A DNA stretch of 64,000 nt from Aquatica leii. Taxonomy: Eukaryota; Arthropoda; Insecta; Coleoptera; Lampyridae. The notes below the pieces were generated by a model that saw only the letters and a program-made list of their open reading frames with translations, had not been told where the DNA came from and ran no database searches. Position numbers and translations under genes: made by a program. Numbering within the stretch: position 1 is the first letter of the stretch; each line of letters starts with the position of its first letter. Below, in pieces: positions 36,480 to 49,836 of this stretch. Where the stretch lies: contig CM069435.1 of NCBI GenBank assembly GCA_035610365.1, forward strand, positions 64,043,389-64,107,388, given 5' to 3'.

Positions 36480-37085
36480 CAAATGTGATCATAGAGTACC
36501 CAAAAGTACACCCAATGGTGAACTATGTCCCACTTAATCCCTCCATAGGATACTCTTATACTGACCTTGCGTGTATGCAACGGTCAACCTTTTAGGATAA
36601 CCCGAAATTAACCGAAACGGACAACTTATTGTCCACTTTTAAAGCTACTCTAAAGATACTTCTTTTTAGTTATTCATTGGTCAACTTGTTGGGCTAACCT
36701 AAAGTTAATCGAAATGCCCGGTGCATAGTTGAATTTTAAAACTACTAAAAAGATACCATTTTTTGTTTGCTCAACGTTCAACCTGTTAGGGTAATCTAAA
36801 GTTAATCGAAAGTGATTGTTAATGGTTGGTATTTAAAACTACCTAAAAGATACTAATTTGTGTTTGCTTAACGTTCAACCCGTTAGGATAACTTAAAGTT
36901 AATCTAAATGGGTATTTTACTATTTAATTTTAAAGCTGTTTAAAATATACAATTTTTGCACTTATTCAAGAATCAACCTGAAGTTAACTGTAAAAGATGT
37001 ATAATTGTTGGATTTTAAAACTGCTTAAAAAATACTATTTTTTTAGTTGCTCAACGATTAATGGCTGCTTAACGGATATCTTATA
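36480..37085. repeat. Tandem array, about six units of about 97 bp
   Basis: A unit with TTTTAAAACTACTAAAAGAT, a TACTATTTTT block, GCTCAACGTTCAACC, TTAGGATAACCTAAAGTTAA and TCGAAATGG recurs with the GATAC step at about 36549, 36655, 36752, 36849, 36946 and 37031, i.e. mostly every 97 bp. Units differ by many substitutions, so the array is old. No coding capacity is visible. Confidence 0.78.
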
Positions 37086-39839
37086 GTTAACATTTGAAAA
37101 TAAAACACATTAAAATAAAGGTGCAAGTCTTGAAAAACAGATTTTATACGATACGATATAATACATACATATTTATTATTTATTTACAAATTTAAAAATA
37201 TCTAAAATAAATGTTAACTCTTTTTCACACTTTTTCTCGATTTTCTAATCCACACCTTTGTCGCCACTAAAACGTCCATTTCTGTAGTTGTGGAAACTAT
37301 TCGTTTTACGGAAGCTGAAATTAGAAAAAATACTTAACTAAACCACTAATATTTATATTTGATTTGATTTTTTACAGGGTTCCCAGCGATCTAGAAAATT
37401 GTAAAAAATCTGGGTATTTTAAAATCAGGGCAAACATGTAAAATTTAGAGAAAGCCTGTTTCTACGTCTTTTTGTATACTGACCGTTCATCTGCAATTAT
37501 GAATTATGTGTTCTTTTGTGCCTGTTAAAAATATGTATAAAGATGTTTTACCTTTATAACTGGAACTTTTAGTATAACACAATTACACGAAGTTAACACT
37601 CGACTTGTACAACACGCACATCAACAAAACTTGAACGATTGTCTAGCAGGTAAAAATTTCCGACGTTCAATTTTAAACTAGTCTTAAAAGAACCCGGTGG
37701 TTATTTAAATTACTATACCCATTCTCTCCCACTTCAACAACATAATTTTAAATTTTACAAACGGTGGGCGTTTGTTTAATGTTAATTCAATGATTCTTGA
37801 AATCTATTTTTGTTAAGTTTAAATTAACCCCGTAACGTGCATGCTCGAGTTAATTCTATTACACTAAATGGGCCAAAATAGGCACGTTCGAATTAATTCG
37901 AGCGCTATCGCTATAGGAAACATAAGAAAAAAATGGTCTTTTCGATTTTTTTTATTTACATCTGTCTTGTAAGCTATAAAATGTTAGAGTAATATTACTT
38001 TTCGTCCAGTTGTAAAACAAAGAAACGTTTTTTTTGAAAATTATTATTGATTTAGTAGTGAAAGACTTTTTTTGTAATGTAATATGTAAAAATTATAAAA
38101 CTGCAAAGATAAGTGTTTATAGACAGTTATTTTGTGTTTAGTTATTACTTTTGACCAAAATAAAGTTCAAAAATGTATTTTCTTAAATTTAAAAAAATGA
38201 TTCTTTTGTGGTTTTTTTTTAAAAAAAGTGCTTTAAGAGGTTAAATAAGAAGTTGAGAATAATCAGTACAAATGTCATATCCTTATTGTTAACTGCGACA
38301 TGAAAACTTAAGTTACAATGTTTTTACAAAATTTAATTTTTTTAATGATGGCTACATAATAAAAAACTGTTGAATTAATTCCAGAAAGTTCATTTGAAGC
38401 ACTAGATCAATTATTGTATTGTCACTTTCGACATTAATAATACTTTTTTACCGTTTATCGTGAATAAACTATCCTTTAATAAGAAACACTAAAATTTGCC
38501 TGTATTACGTTTTTAAAATTGGATATTGATGCGCATATAGCTCCTTTATGAGTCACAATATTAAAGAAGCTTAAATACAAAACTTGTTCGGTATGTCTGT
38601 TTGGAAAAATTCATTTTTCTTATTTGCTATCAAGAGGCCAAGTTTATATTGTAATTGTTTAACGGATTTGTTAAAGCAGAAATGAATATTAAACTCTGCT
38701 CAAAGTAATAACGATTTGTTTTAAAAAAAAATTGTCAGCATCGACAGAATGAGATTCTTTAAATGAAATTTCCGTTAAAACTGCAATATCTAAGAAAAAG
38801 ACCTTGAATGGTCGAAGAGACCGACACAGGAATTAAAATATCCACAAATGCTATTGTTTGGTGCCCAGTTGACACACAGCCGCAATGCAAAACAAGTTCT
38901 TAAATAAATCATTTACCGTAACGGATGAAACAAAAACGACAAAAAAAGTTTTTACAATCAACATTAAAATGCCATCCCGTTTATTAATACTTTCTCTTTA
39001 ACCTGCTAAACGCCTTTGAAGAAAAACTTGATATTTTTTATCGATTTAAGGGCGATAATTTGAACTATTGTCAATACGATTTTGTATCGATCCACATTAC
39101 AAATTATAAAAAAGTTTGTTTAAAAAAAATAATTTTTAGGTTGAAATTGAATTTAAAAAATCATTAGGCTACAAACAAAAAAGAACAATGTTTATGACGA
39201 TAATCGGATTAAAATAGTACATTCCAGAAAACTGTTGTGCGAGGGTAATGGTGGAACTAAAATAAAGTTTACTTCTAAGGATTTCATTGTTAGCCAATTA
39301 GATTTTTATTATAAATGTAAGCAGTAACTAAACTTACAAACACTAATTAATAATAATCAATTACACTTACAACTCCACTAAAATGTTTCTTTTCAAATAC
39401 AAGTTTTTCTAAGATAATTAGTTTCAGCGTATACAACTACGGATCCTATATACTTATAAAAATTACAACAAATAATTAGCGAAACAATGACTGCAGGTTC
39501 CATCTGCAGTGGTTTTAAATATTTTTAAAATAAGTGTATGTCTATTTAAAAAAACATACCCTTGAATTTGTTGTAATTAGAGCTTACGGAGCGACTAACT
39601 AACTTCTGACGATTTTGATCAATTCTTTAAAAATTCTGAAAACTAAGCGGTAATGCACAAAAAACCAAAATAAAGGTACTTTTTGCCATGAGAATCACCA
39701 AAAATCAGAAACGCAATTGGTAAACTCATTTCTTAGTTCCTCCTTGTAAGTCGTAATAATAGTAAGAGGTAACTATTAGAATATAGAAAAGTAATTTTGG
39801 TTTAGGGTGATTTTTCTTCCGAGGACGTTTTTCCGCGAT
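37086..39839. other. A+T-rich stretch between two tandem arrays
   Basis: No gene, RNA gene or repeat was recognised. It lies between the arrays at 36.5-37.1 and 39.8-40.3 kb. Confidence 0.45.
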
Positions 39840-40345
39840 ACAGTCTTATTCTACACAAAAACATTCTACTAAAAGGTTAATTTTTAGGATTAACATAAAA
39901 TTAACTTTTTAGAATGTCTGTTTCACAACTTTTATAGACATTGATTATAAAACTCACCGAAAATAACATTTATGTGGTTACTAAAAAGACATGTAGTCTC
40001 ATTCTGTACTATAAGGCTACTAAAAACTTAATTTTTAGGATTAACATTAAATTAATTTTGTAGGATGTCAGTTGTATAACTTTTTCAAGACATTAATTAG
40101 AAATCTCTGAAAAGATATCGAAAAGTTAACTTATAGGGTTAGTAAAAAACAAGTAGTCTCATTTTATACTTGAAAGCTCTTAATAGGTTAATTTTTATGG
40201 TTACCATCAAGTTAATTTTTTAAAACGGCTTTTGAGTAACAATTAAAGTTGTCTATTGAAAAGTTATCCAAAAGTCAACCTCTGTGGGTAAGAAACGAGA
40301 TAGGTCGCCATATTTTATACTTTAAGCTTATACAAAAAGTAACCA
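39840..40345. repeat. Tandem array, about three units of about 157 bp
   Basis: GGTTAATTTTTAGGATTAAC at about 39878 recurs at about 40030 and 40187. AAGACATGTAGTCTCATTCT at about 39985 recurs at about 40148 and, more decayed, near 40300. The period is about 155-160 bp. The unit is different from the 97-bp array upstream but uses similar GTTAA/TAACC vocabulary. Confidence 0.7.
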
Positions 40346-41849
40346 TTACGTTTACAATTTGGCGTATTATTAGGAATAACTATTTGTTGTGAATAAGTTA
40401 ACCATTAAGGACACGCGGTAGAACTAACTTTTATGAATGACTAAAAGGCACGATAAAGATACCACATGCTTGTCAACTTTTCAGGTTAAAGTATGATCAC
40501 TTTTTAGACAATTAAGGTTAACTTTGGTTATGTGGGAAGTATACCATATATATTATCTTACACTGATTAACTTAAATATCGGCAAAAAAGTCGATAGTTT
40601 TGAGTATAGTGTAAGCACACAAAAAATAGTCACAAACAAATAAAAACTTTACGTACTAAAGAAAACGACGACTTAGCACACGTACACTAATCAAGTGCTG
40701 GAGTTGTACTAACTACACAACAAAACAACTTATAAGTTTACTAACGCTTCGATTCGTGTATTAAAAAAAAATGCATCGTTAATATTGGTATCGATTTATT
40801 CATTATAACCTTACTCTTGCCCACTTAAACTAAATGCCGATAAAGTATCATAAGTTTGTTTAAAACCTATCAATTTTTTTGAATTTTTGAATAACAAAAC
40901 ATTTAATAATACTTAAATCTATTTTTTACGATAAACAAATCAAAATAACGCACACCAAAATACAGCAATTTATTAAGCCGGCAAGTAGATTTAAATATCC
41001 TTTTCTCCCTTTTTTTGTATTTTAATAAAAAATGTAGTAAAAACAAATTTAATGTTTTAAATATACATATAATGAAAAACCTGGCAGTGACAAGCCTCTT
41101 TAAAACGAAAACTTGTATCAAATGAACTTAGGCGGGTATGCATGTCTATATGTACACTTTTATTGTATTAAAGCAGAAACCTTAATAACCCAAAAACGGA
41201 AAGTAAGTTGCAATCCCGAACTACAAAATATCATAAATATAAAACATAATAACATAATAAAAAGCAGGTGTATTTGAATCTATTTTTGCGTACACAAATA
41301 ATTTTGTTATTGTTTTTATAAGAAACTGTCAACAAACCTAAATTACCGATTTTTTAAAATAAATAGTATATTTAAAATTTTTTTCCACTATGTATCTGCC
41401 ATAATAATCTATTATTCATGTTTATTTTAAATAAAATAAAATAAAACGTAAACTTGTCTAAAGCAAAAAGTTTACTTGGATCCGCCAATTTTCGTTTCAC
41501 CAGGTTTCACTGCACATAATATTAAAAAAACGATTGATGGGTACTTATACATTACAAATATAAATACATTTTTCTCTGGCACAAAATGATATAGACGAAA
41601 AGAAATATTAAAACGCTTTCCAACAAAACGTGTAACTTTGAATTTAAATAAAACACAAAAAAATAATTCTAATAGTCACAAATGTAGCTTTATTGGAAAG
41701 CATTTTTTGTCAAATTTTGCCAATAACCCGTCGAAAGTTGGATTCCAAGTGTTTAATAGTATCTAACTTATCAGAGTACACATGTAACTTCAGCGATGTT
41801 AAATTACAAAGACGCGGTGGCTAGTTGACAGGTCCATTTCTCAATATTA
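40346..41849. other. A+T-rich stretch, nothing recognised
   Basis: No coding frame or RNA gene could be supported on either strand. Confidence 0.45.
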
Positions 41850-42820
41850 ATTGTTCATTAAATGTTTCTTTTAATAAATTAATTGTAATGGTCGTATGAT
41901 GATAATCTGCCAATTTCAGACGTAACGTAGAAGCAAAATTAAACTCGTGCGTAGATGTCGTGACAAGCTGGGCTGACGGCAACGAACTAAATGTTTTAGC
42001 ATACAAGACTAAATACATGGTTTTTGGTTCCACTCTAAAAGGATACTCTTGTCCGTAAAAGTTTTGTGTTGAAATAGGTACCTCGGACTTCTGTTTGAGG
42101 ACAAGCTGAGTTTTGTAGACCATTGCGCTTTCGTGGTTGACAAATACTCTTGAGTAAATTGGAATTTAGATAAAAAATCTCATGCATACTAACTTATAGC
42201 TTAGAAATTAGGTACCATACTTAGACAAACCCATGCAGCCAGGAAACTTTTTAATTTTTACTTTTTAGAGCAATCCTCGGGGTATGGTGCATCGTTCTTA
42301 TAGATACCTTATGTGTTATTTTCAAAAATCATCTTCTACACCTCCTTTTACAGAAAACTTACTGCATTAAGGTTTTAGGCAAGACAGACTAGTGCTCATT
42401 CTTAGACCAGCATGTTTCAACCGATGACTTTCTGACCTTTTAGCGGCCAAATTTTTAGAAAGGTGTATTGCCTATTTCTTTATCCTGAACCTATTAACTT
42501 GAGTCCCAGTACCCGGACAAGAGGCAGTCTAGATCCTCTCTTCACAAAACGGATTTCGTTGTCACTTAAAACGTATTGACGACAGGTGTCTATCGTGGGG
42601 ACTTTTTGATACTTTAACACATCGAATTCTCGCTTATTGCGAGTTTGATAAAATTTGGAGTGACATATTAGCCACGAAAAGTAGTTTTTTAACATATGCA
42701 TGATAATTAAATTTTATTATTTTGCAAGCAACTATGCATGTTTATTTAGAATTATTTTATTTTATTATATTTTTACGTAAATAACATTTTGATTTTTGTT
42801 TTTAGCTGTTGCTGTTTAAG
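41850..42820 (+). pseudogene. R1-like LINE relic, copy 1 (RT end and 3' tail only)
   Basis: The plus strand gives LNSCVDVVTSWADGNELNVL and KTKYMVFGSTLKG near 41930-42050, equivalent to the region after the RT palm of the copy at 42.84-46.13 kb. The later stretch at about 42480-42600 parallels 45660-45800 (both share CCCGGACAAGAGGCAGTC and the following AAACG block). The A+T-rich 3' tail near 42700-42820 parallels 45960-46130, including GTTGCTGTTTAA. Endonuclease and RT core are absent. The open frame on the opposite strand at 41821-42123 is a shadow. Confidence 0.75.
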
Positions 42821-42839
42821 TAACTCTCATAACACGCAT

Positions 42840-45800
42840 TTACACTTAGCCCATCTTATTGGTTTTACAAGACTATCCTTTCTAACTATGGCTCTCTCTG
42901 TTGTGTAACCCAGAATCCTCCTGGGGCCATGTGTTCTTTTCACAGGGATCCAGAGTCATATTTACGTTCAGCTGCCTCCACGTAAATCTCGCTGCTTCTG
43001 CCGTGAGTGAACATAAAGCATGCTCACCCACTTGAGTATAACCGTGATTTAGAAGACCAGGTAAAAAATATGATTAGGTAGTATACTGGGGAATTATATT
43101 AACCTTTACTTGGCCAAGCCTTTTCCTGTAAGAACTAGAAATGCAATCTCCGATCGGCGTTGTTAAACCGATTATCAAACAAAATAAGACGAAGGTTGTA
43201 GAAGGAAAGGTAACTCTTGAAGCAGAGAATGTAGATGTGGTTGTTTTTTGAAGTCTCCCCTCTATAGATCAGGTGACGGTGGTGATTTTAATCAGCCTAG
43301 ACTCACTGGCATCCAGTACACTGTTATAGAGTCGGATCAGAAAAACGATCGTTTTCACCAATTTAAGACGACTACGTTTAGCTTAGAAAGAAGCTTCTAC
43401 CAACACAAAGGATAAGTCTAACTTTTTTCCAATCCGGCGGTGTCAAGCGGATTGTAGCCAAGTAGTCATTTTCCAATGTACTTCATGGTTACTTCTTAAT
43501 TCACTGGTCAAGGATCTGGCATTACAACCGGATCTCAAGAAAGAAAACTGACCGAGCGTAGAGGTTGGTTGTTAAAAAACGACTTTAATTTGAAATCGCC
43601 TCTTTGGCACTCCACGGTGACCGACGAGCTAGAACAATGCGTGAAGAACCTCGTGGGTGAGTGTGACCTTTGTGTTCTCAACGAACCACACTAACCTTTC
43701 ACCTTTTCTAGTCACTTAAACTCGACGAATATTGACGTCACTTTGGCGTCCCCTTCTGTTGCCAGAAAAATCCAAAACTGGCGTGTTGTCCCAGAAGTTA
43801 TTGAAAGTGACCACCGACTGATACGGTTTGAGTTAACAGTCAAAACGTCTCTCCTAAAACCAATCCTTAAGAGAATTCTGTATTTCAAAGACATAGATCC
43901 TGTTTGTTTAAACGCGGAAATCGCAAGCTCTATTCCTGCATACCTTCTACGTGGTGTTGTACTACGATCTTAGATCTGTAGACGCTGTCATTGGTAAGTT
44001 GACTAAAATGATCCTCAATTCTTGCCAACAAAGCTTAAACCGCATGTGCATAACCTTTGGAGCCGGTGGTTCTAAGTTAAATAGGTTATAACGAACGGTG
44101 CGTTGTTTACGAAACACCACCAAAAATCTCTAGCAGACTTAAATCCTCAATGGCTTGCTTCTTAAAAGACTGTGCTTTACCGGTACAAACTGCCAGTAAA
44201 GACAGCAAATTATAGCTCCGGGCAAAGATTCGTTGAAAAAAACGGGGCAACCAGCCCGTGGGGGTTTCACAGGTTGTCCTTTCGCAAGTTTCTGTCGACC
44301 CAACCGTGTTCCAATGTCGAAGACGGCGACAGATACACTATTTCAGAATACGAAACTGTTAAAGCTTACTGTTTCGTGACGACAGTTAACCTTTTGCATG
44401 CTTAAATAAGATCCCGCACTAATTTGCAAATAAAATCCCAATAAAGCTGGGTGGTAACTAGCTAGTAAAATTCCTAAAAATAAATCTTCCGGATTCGACG
44501 GAATACATTGTAATGTCTTACGTCTAATTGTACAAAATTCTCACTCTTATATGATCGTTGATTTGTTCCACGCATGCATTAAAGGTGGTTGTTTTTCTAC
44601 CAGCTGGAAAACTGGTAAACTCAAACTTTCTCAAACCTGGAAAGAAAGATGTTGTAAATCATAACTCGTGCTGTCCGATAAACATGGCAAATTTTTTGAA
44701 CGTGTGCTTCTAAAAAGATTCATGACGACATTCTATCAAAAATGCTTTTTGTTTTCTCCAAGTCAATATGGCGTTGTGCCAAGCAAAACAATGACTGACG
44801 CTGCACGTACATTAATGACCAATGTACGACCAAACGTCTCCAAGCACAGACTTGCAATTTTAATTGGCATATCTGGAGCGTGCAACAACGTATAGTGGCC
44901 TTCAATAATAGAAGCTATTGTTGACGCCACGTGCGTCATTTGTAGTTATTTATCCAACAGATCGATAACTTATTTCTCGAACATATCCCGTTCTGTTTAT
45001 GCTAAACGACTGACGAAGGGGTAATCAGAAAGCTTGGGTTTCGGATCAACCTTATGGAATCTGGTTGTAAACTACTTGCTTGGCACAGAACTACCAGCAG
45101 ACTTCGATATTTTTGCATACCCAGACGACAACATTGTCACGGTGTCTGCAATTTCTAGACGGTACTTAGACGCAACATCCTACACGTGCCTAAGCATAGT
45201 GATAAGCTGAGCTGGCAGCAACAAACTGACGGTTTCAGCAAACAAAACTGAGTACGTGATTTTTGGCTCCACTTTAAAACGAAATCTTTCACTGCGCTTC
45301 AACAACATTCCCGTCCGTACCTTTTTCAAATTCAAGTATTTTGAACTTTTGCACGAAAACAGATTGAGTTTTGTAAAAAATTTCGCATTCGTGGTTGATA
45401 AGTGTAAAAGTGTCTTGCACTTGTTCTACAAATACTCACGTTTGAAATGGAACATACACAAAAAATTTCTTGCGAATTTTTTTAACAGTGCAGTTATACC
45501 CATTTACTAAAAATTTACTGCATCAAAGTTCTTGGGAAGGCTAGCACGTGCAACCAGCACGTTTTGCTCAACGAGTTTCCGTCTTTTTCAACGGCCAAAC
45601 GCCACTTAAAGGTTTTGATCTTGTGTGAATAGCAGCGGTTGTGAAACAGTTCTCAAAAAGGGTGTAAAGCTTACTCCCTTATCCCGAATATTCTTACCTG
45701 GTTCAGAATGTCCCACGTTCCCGGACAAGAGGCAGTCCAAATCCTTTTTTTCACACGGCGGAGCTTGTTGTTGTCATTTAAAACGCATCAGCGTTTGCCG

Positions 45801-46130
45801 TGAATTCGATGACGTTCGGGTTGACCTGTTAGCCGCGATCAATCCCTATCCCAAATTTTCTTAGGCCATTCTTAGACGTGTGCCTAATGTAAATGTATAT
45901 AGACTTTTTGCAGAGAGAGGCCAGAGTCTTTATTAGAAATAATTTCTTTAATTTTGCTAATTTATGCATGGTAATTAAGTTTTATTATTTGGCAAACAGC
46001 GACGGCAAAGTACGAGTTTAGTTTTAATATATAACATTGCATGTTTATGTAGAGTCACTTTAGTTTATTACATTTTTTGTTAAATAACACGTTGGATTTT
46101 TGTTTTAAGTGTTGCTGTTTAATTAATACT
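42840..46130 (+). pseudogene. R1-like LINE relic, copy 2 (endonuclease and RT)
   Basis: Endonuclease end: KNDFNLKSPLWHSTVTDELE near 43579 (the DFN block), CDLCVLNEP near 43660, NSTNIDVTLASPSVARKIQN near 43725, and VIESDHRLIRFELTV near 43800, the SDH catalytic block. RT: SSGFDGIHCNVLRLIVQ near 44490, HGKFFERVLLKRFMTT near 44680, FSPSQYGVVPSKTMTDAART near 44755, an ISGACNNV block near 44862 and YPDDNIVTV near 45118 in place of YADD. The AGSNKLTVSANKTEYVIFGS block follows. The GA.NNVWWPS-type region and overall style fit the R1 group. Frameshifts and deletions are numerous. Confidence 0.85.
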
Positions 46131-46664
46131 GGTTTTTCTTTATTTTCCTCATCTATATGCAGAATGTTTTCTTTGCCGACTTGGTATTAACCTAAACGCG
46201 AGGATAAACGAGGAAATACAATTGACCAGTTTAAATTGCAATTAAAAATTATTAAAAAATAATTTAGTGATCTCAACTACATACAACTAACGAGATCTAA
46301 AATACAGTTTGCTATTCGCAATGATAACTGACCCTTTTCAAATACAATTGTAAAAAATAGTGAAGTTAAAGTAACCTAAAATAAGCGCGATTTGGTTATA
46401 GATGCTTTTCTACGTCGACGGAGTTGGTAATTACTTAGCAAACATAACAGCTGCTTAACTACGCCATTAGAATGAAATTACATGTGGGCGAGATAACGAA
46501 GAAAAACATCAAATATTAGAAGGTAGCACTTATCGTATTTAGTATAAGTTATATCAAGTCGTTTCACTTTTAACATAGAATAATATTTGTCAGGACTTTT
46601 AAACGGTAAGGTACAATTAGAAAAGAATGCAAACAATACAAACGTTATCGCAACATACTTAAAC
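46131..46664. other. Short non-coding stretch
   Basis: Nothing recognised between the R1-like relic and the MITE. Confidence 0.4.
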
Positions 46665-46830
46665 CAGAGGTGCACTGGTGCCGGAACGCGCTGGAACGCC
46701 GTTCCGGTACTGGTTTGGGATGAAAAAATTTATTTGTGGTTCCTGGACCCCCCTTCTTTATACCCTCCCGACCCTCCGGTGGGCCTCACCATGGGCGTTC
46801 CGGTAGTGTAAAATGTACCAGTGCACTCTG
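46665..46830. mobile_element. hAT-type MITE, 166 bp, with 8-bp target duplication
   Basis: The ends CAGAGGTGCACTGGTGCC (46665) and, in reverse from 46830, CAGAGTGCACTGGTAC are inverted repeats of the hAT style. They are flanked by ACTTAAAC (46657-46664) and ACATAAAC (46831-46838), an 8-bp duplication with one mismatch, as expected for hAT. The interior is strikingly G+C-rich for this window and contains the palindromic GGAACGCCGTTCC. It has no coding capacity of its own; the open frame crossing it is spurious. Confidence 0.85.
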
Positions 46831-47214
46831 ACATAAACTCAAAGGTCAGATGAAACATGTCCTAACTAATCATTTCGTTAATTTTTTTTTTATTTTTGTG
46901 TGATGCTTTTTTACAAGAAAAAACAAACATGATTCATTTAAATCATCATATTTTTTTTAAAATATTATCAACAATCTTTCTTTAAAAAATACTAAGGGGT
47001 AGTAAAATAAAATAAATATTTTATAAAAATATAGCACTGACGCCGCAAATAATTATTAACCGCAAACGTAAATTTTAAATTTCCCGCCAAATCTGCCGTT
47101 GAACAGGGAAGAGTCACTTCTAGTAAGTTTTGTGAATTAGGGTCACATTTTTGTAAATTTTGTCACTTTTTGTGTGTAAAAGTTAAATATATTTTTTTAA
47201 TCTTATTTGGTATC

Positions 47215-48870
47215 ATGTCGTCCTTTAGCGGCTATCTCTACAATTTAGAAATGAGATATCAAAAAAATAGGTATTTTAATTTAATTGGAATCCATATTTC
47301 GAAAAATACGAGGTTGAAACAATAGAAGCTAAAAAACGAACTCAAGTTAGCGTGAACGAAATAATTGAACAAACCGTATATTCGATATTAAGCTTTCAAA
47401 AACAAATAGAAGAAGCGTCGAAGAATGAATCTTTTAGCAATGAAGAACTTTTCGACTTAACACCTGAGTTCAATGGTAACTTGAAAGAGATGGACGTTAT
47501 AACATGGATGGAAAGAGTTGGTGTAGTTAGAATTTGTACAATGTGAGTGATAAATTGAAGCATTATTTAGTAGTAAAGAAAATTGCAAAATATTGCTAAG
47601 TTTTTATACTATCTAAAATACACCATGTCTCTCTTAGCTGAGATGAATTAAAATCACAGTTGGAATACAATTTTTATAACGGACCCAATTGCGTCAGGCT
47701 ACAGAAACAATTTGAAAACCGACGTTGAAAAACTAATGAGACATTTTTGACCTATTATTATGACAAAATTCGTTTAATAAATGGTTTTGACAATCAAAAT
47801 TTGCAATCCTAGGCTAGGATGCAGGATTTTTAAAGTTTACCCCGGCTGTTTAAAACAATAAATTTAGTAATGGAAACGGACGCTAGACTATGTGACCCAT
47901 TACCCAGAAAAACCTTCCCATATAGCAGACGATTATTCTTAAACCGTCTATTGTCTACAACACCAGTCGGAACAAAGTGTTTCAATTGCGGCTTGCTTGA
48001 ACATCAGCAGACGGAATGCAAAAAGTCAAAGCAAGAATGGGGTAGCTGTTTTAAGTGTGACAAACGTGGCCACAAAGCACTACAATGTAAGACCGAACCA
48101 AAAAAGAGAGAAAAATTAGATTCCACTACCAATGTATTACCGAAACCCAAAGGTTTCCAAAACCGTATGTTGTTAGCTTTAATGCTATTACTGATAGGAA
48201 TAAAAATGCTCGTGAATCTACTCTAGAAGCCATAGTAGACACTGACAGACCCATTAATTTGTTAAAAAATAAATATATTTGATTGGATTCCATAGTTGAT
48301 ATTTTTGAAGGTTTAACTACAATTTTTTTTAATAGCCAACTTCTACACAGGATAAAAAAATGTCTCTTTTTCTTTTGGGGAACAAAAATTGAAAGCTTTC
48401 AAAGGTTTGAGGTCGATATTGATAATGCCTCCTGCCGTTGGTTATGGCGCAATTTTACTCCGGAAGCAAGAATCTGAAAGGTTCAAACCTAATTTTTATT
48501 ACATCAAGCGCACAACGCCGTGCGAAAAAAAATATAATAGTTTTGAATTAGAATGTCTAGTGGCGATTAACGCAATCAAACGTTTTCACATATATTTGTT
48601 AAGAAAACACTTTAAGATACTACCGATTCTAACAGTTTCTGTTTAACTTAACAAAAATAATATTAATCCTAGAATGCGTTCGGCAAGGTTTTTTTGAAAC
48701 TACGATTTTGAGATCGTCCATAAAAGTAATGGTAAAATGGCACACGTAGCTGTTTTGGGTAGAGTCTATTAAACAAAATGCAGATCTATTTATAAGTAAC
48801 ATTAGAAATTATTTGGAGAATCGCGAATGCCCACATGTTGAACTATGAGACGAATAAGTCTTATTTTAAA
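47215..48870 (+). pseudogene. Ty3/Gypsy relic: gag, zinc knuckles, protease, RNase H
   Basis: Gag starts at ATG 47215. Recognisable blocks are LTPEFNGNLKEMDVITWMER near 47460, GPNCVRLQKQFENR near 47685 in a shifted frame, two CCHC knuckles at about 47978-48020 (CFNCGLLEHQQTEC) and 48047-48089 (CFKCDKRGHKALQC), then a protease-like LEAIVDTDRPINLLKNK near 48225, with Asp in place of the Gly of DTG. RT is deleted. The frame from 48389 gives RNase H: GYGAILLRKQES, a YIKRTTP block, YNSFELECLVAINAIKRFH. Integrase is absent. It ends just before LTR-like copy B. Confidence 0.85.
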
Positions 48871-48877
48871 AACAACA

Positions 48878-49836
48878 TTTTCAGTGTTAAAAACACTTAT
48901 AGGATGCTTCATTCGAAGGTTCATGTAACGAAACGATAAAACGCTCAGATGAAACAAAGCTGGAACTTGCGGTAGTGTTCAATTTCACTTCATTTTTTGT
49001 CTTTTTCGGATGTAGTGTTTGTTATTATCAAACAAGATATTCCTTAAGATTCGTTTTATGTTTTAAAAATATAATAAATCTTAGTGCAGTGTTAAAAAAT
49101 AATTGTAGTAATTGTAGAATTAGAGCCGTGCGAGATTCCGCTTTGCACGCTGCAAAAACTGTACAATATAGATGAAAATTGCACATAAACAATTTGTAAA
49201 AAATTTATGAAAATTTACTACAAAAAAGCCCGCGAGAGTGTACAGAATTTTAATGTAATGTGAAACATTTTTGTGCAACTTTGCATCCTTTGTATACTTC
49301 CGCGGACTCTTTATAGTAAATTTTGTGCTCTATAAAAATGTTTATGTGCCACTTTCCTCCATCTCGTACCGTTTTAAGGTAATAGTTTATTGGTTATTTT
49401 AAGTTATTAAGCAAATCATTGCAAAACAAAAACTGTAACAGTTTTGATACAGGCATGATTTACAAGAAAAACAACTTCAGATACCTGGTGTAATATTACA
49501 CCGACAAAGCTTAGCCGCAAAAAAGCCGCGGTGGTCACCAAAAGCAACTCGACGGAAACACACGTTCTACTAAACCGATAATTTATGTTCAAATTTTAAA
49601 ATGCATAAATGAAATAATAATTTAATAAATCTGATAATATGATAGTTTTTATTATAAATTAGCCGTATTCATAGTCAAATTAAACCTGGTCTAAATCGAC
49701 TATTAAACGCTAAAGTTTTATAATAAAAACTATCAGTAATTAGTAGTTTGAGTCATAAACGATTTCACTGTAGTTATCAACATAGGACGAAAGTATGTAA
49801 AATAAAATTTGAGTAAATTTTGAATGTTAAAATTGT
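48878..49836 (+). repeat. LTR-like repeat, copy B
   Basis: Begins AGTGTTAAAAACACTTATAG and parallels copy A at 32658-33480 through GATTCGTTTTATGTTTTAAA, AAAATTGCACATAAACAAT and CCGCGGTGGTCACC to CGAAAGTATGTAAAATAAAA. It has about 65 extra bases near 48910-48975 and an insertion near 49640-49710. The inner foldback (about 49150-49240 against 49285-49370) is kept. Its position right after a Gypsy pol relic suggests a 3' LTR. Confidence 0.65.

Noticed and set aside
36310..36580. Overlapping short minus-strand frames
   Set aside because: They fall at the edge of the 97-bp tandem array and show no family resemblance.
41821..42123. 100-codon minus-strand open frame
   Set aside because: It is the antisense of the R1-like relic, whose plus-strand translation carries recognisable RT-end motifs.
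46587..46811. 74-codon open frame ending in a proline-rich stretch
   Set aside because: Most of it is the interior of the hAT MITE; the open frame results from its high G+C.
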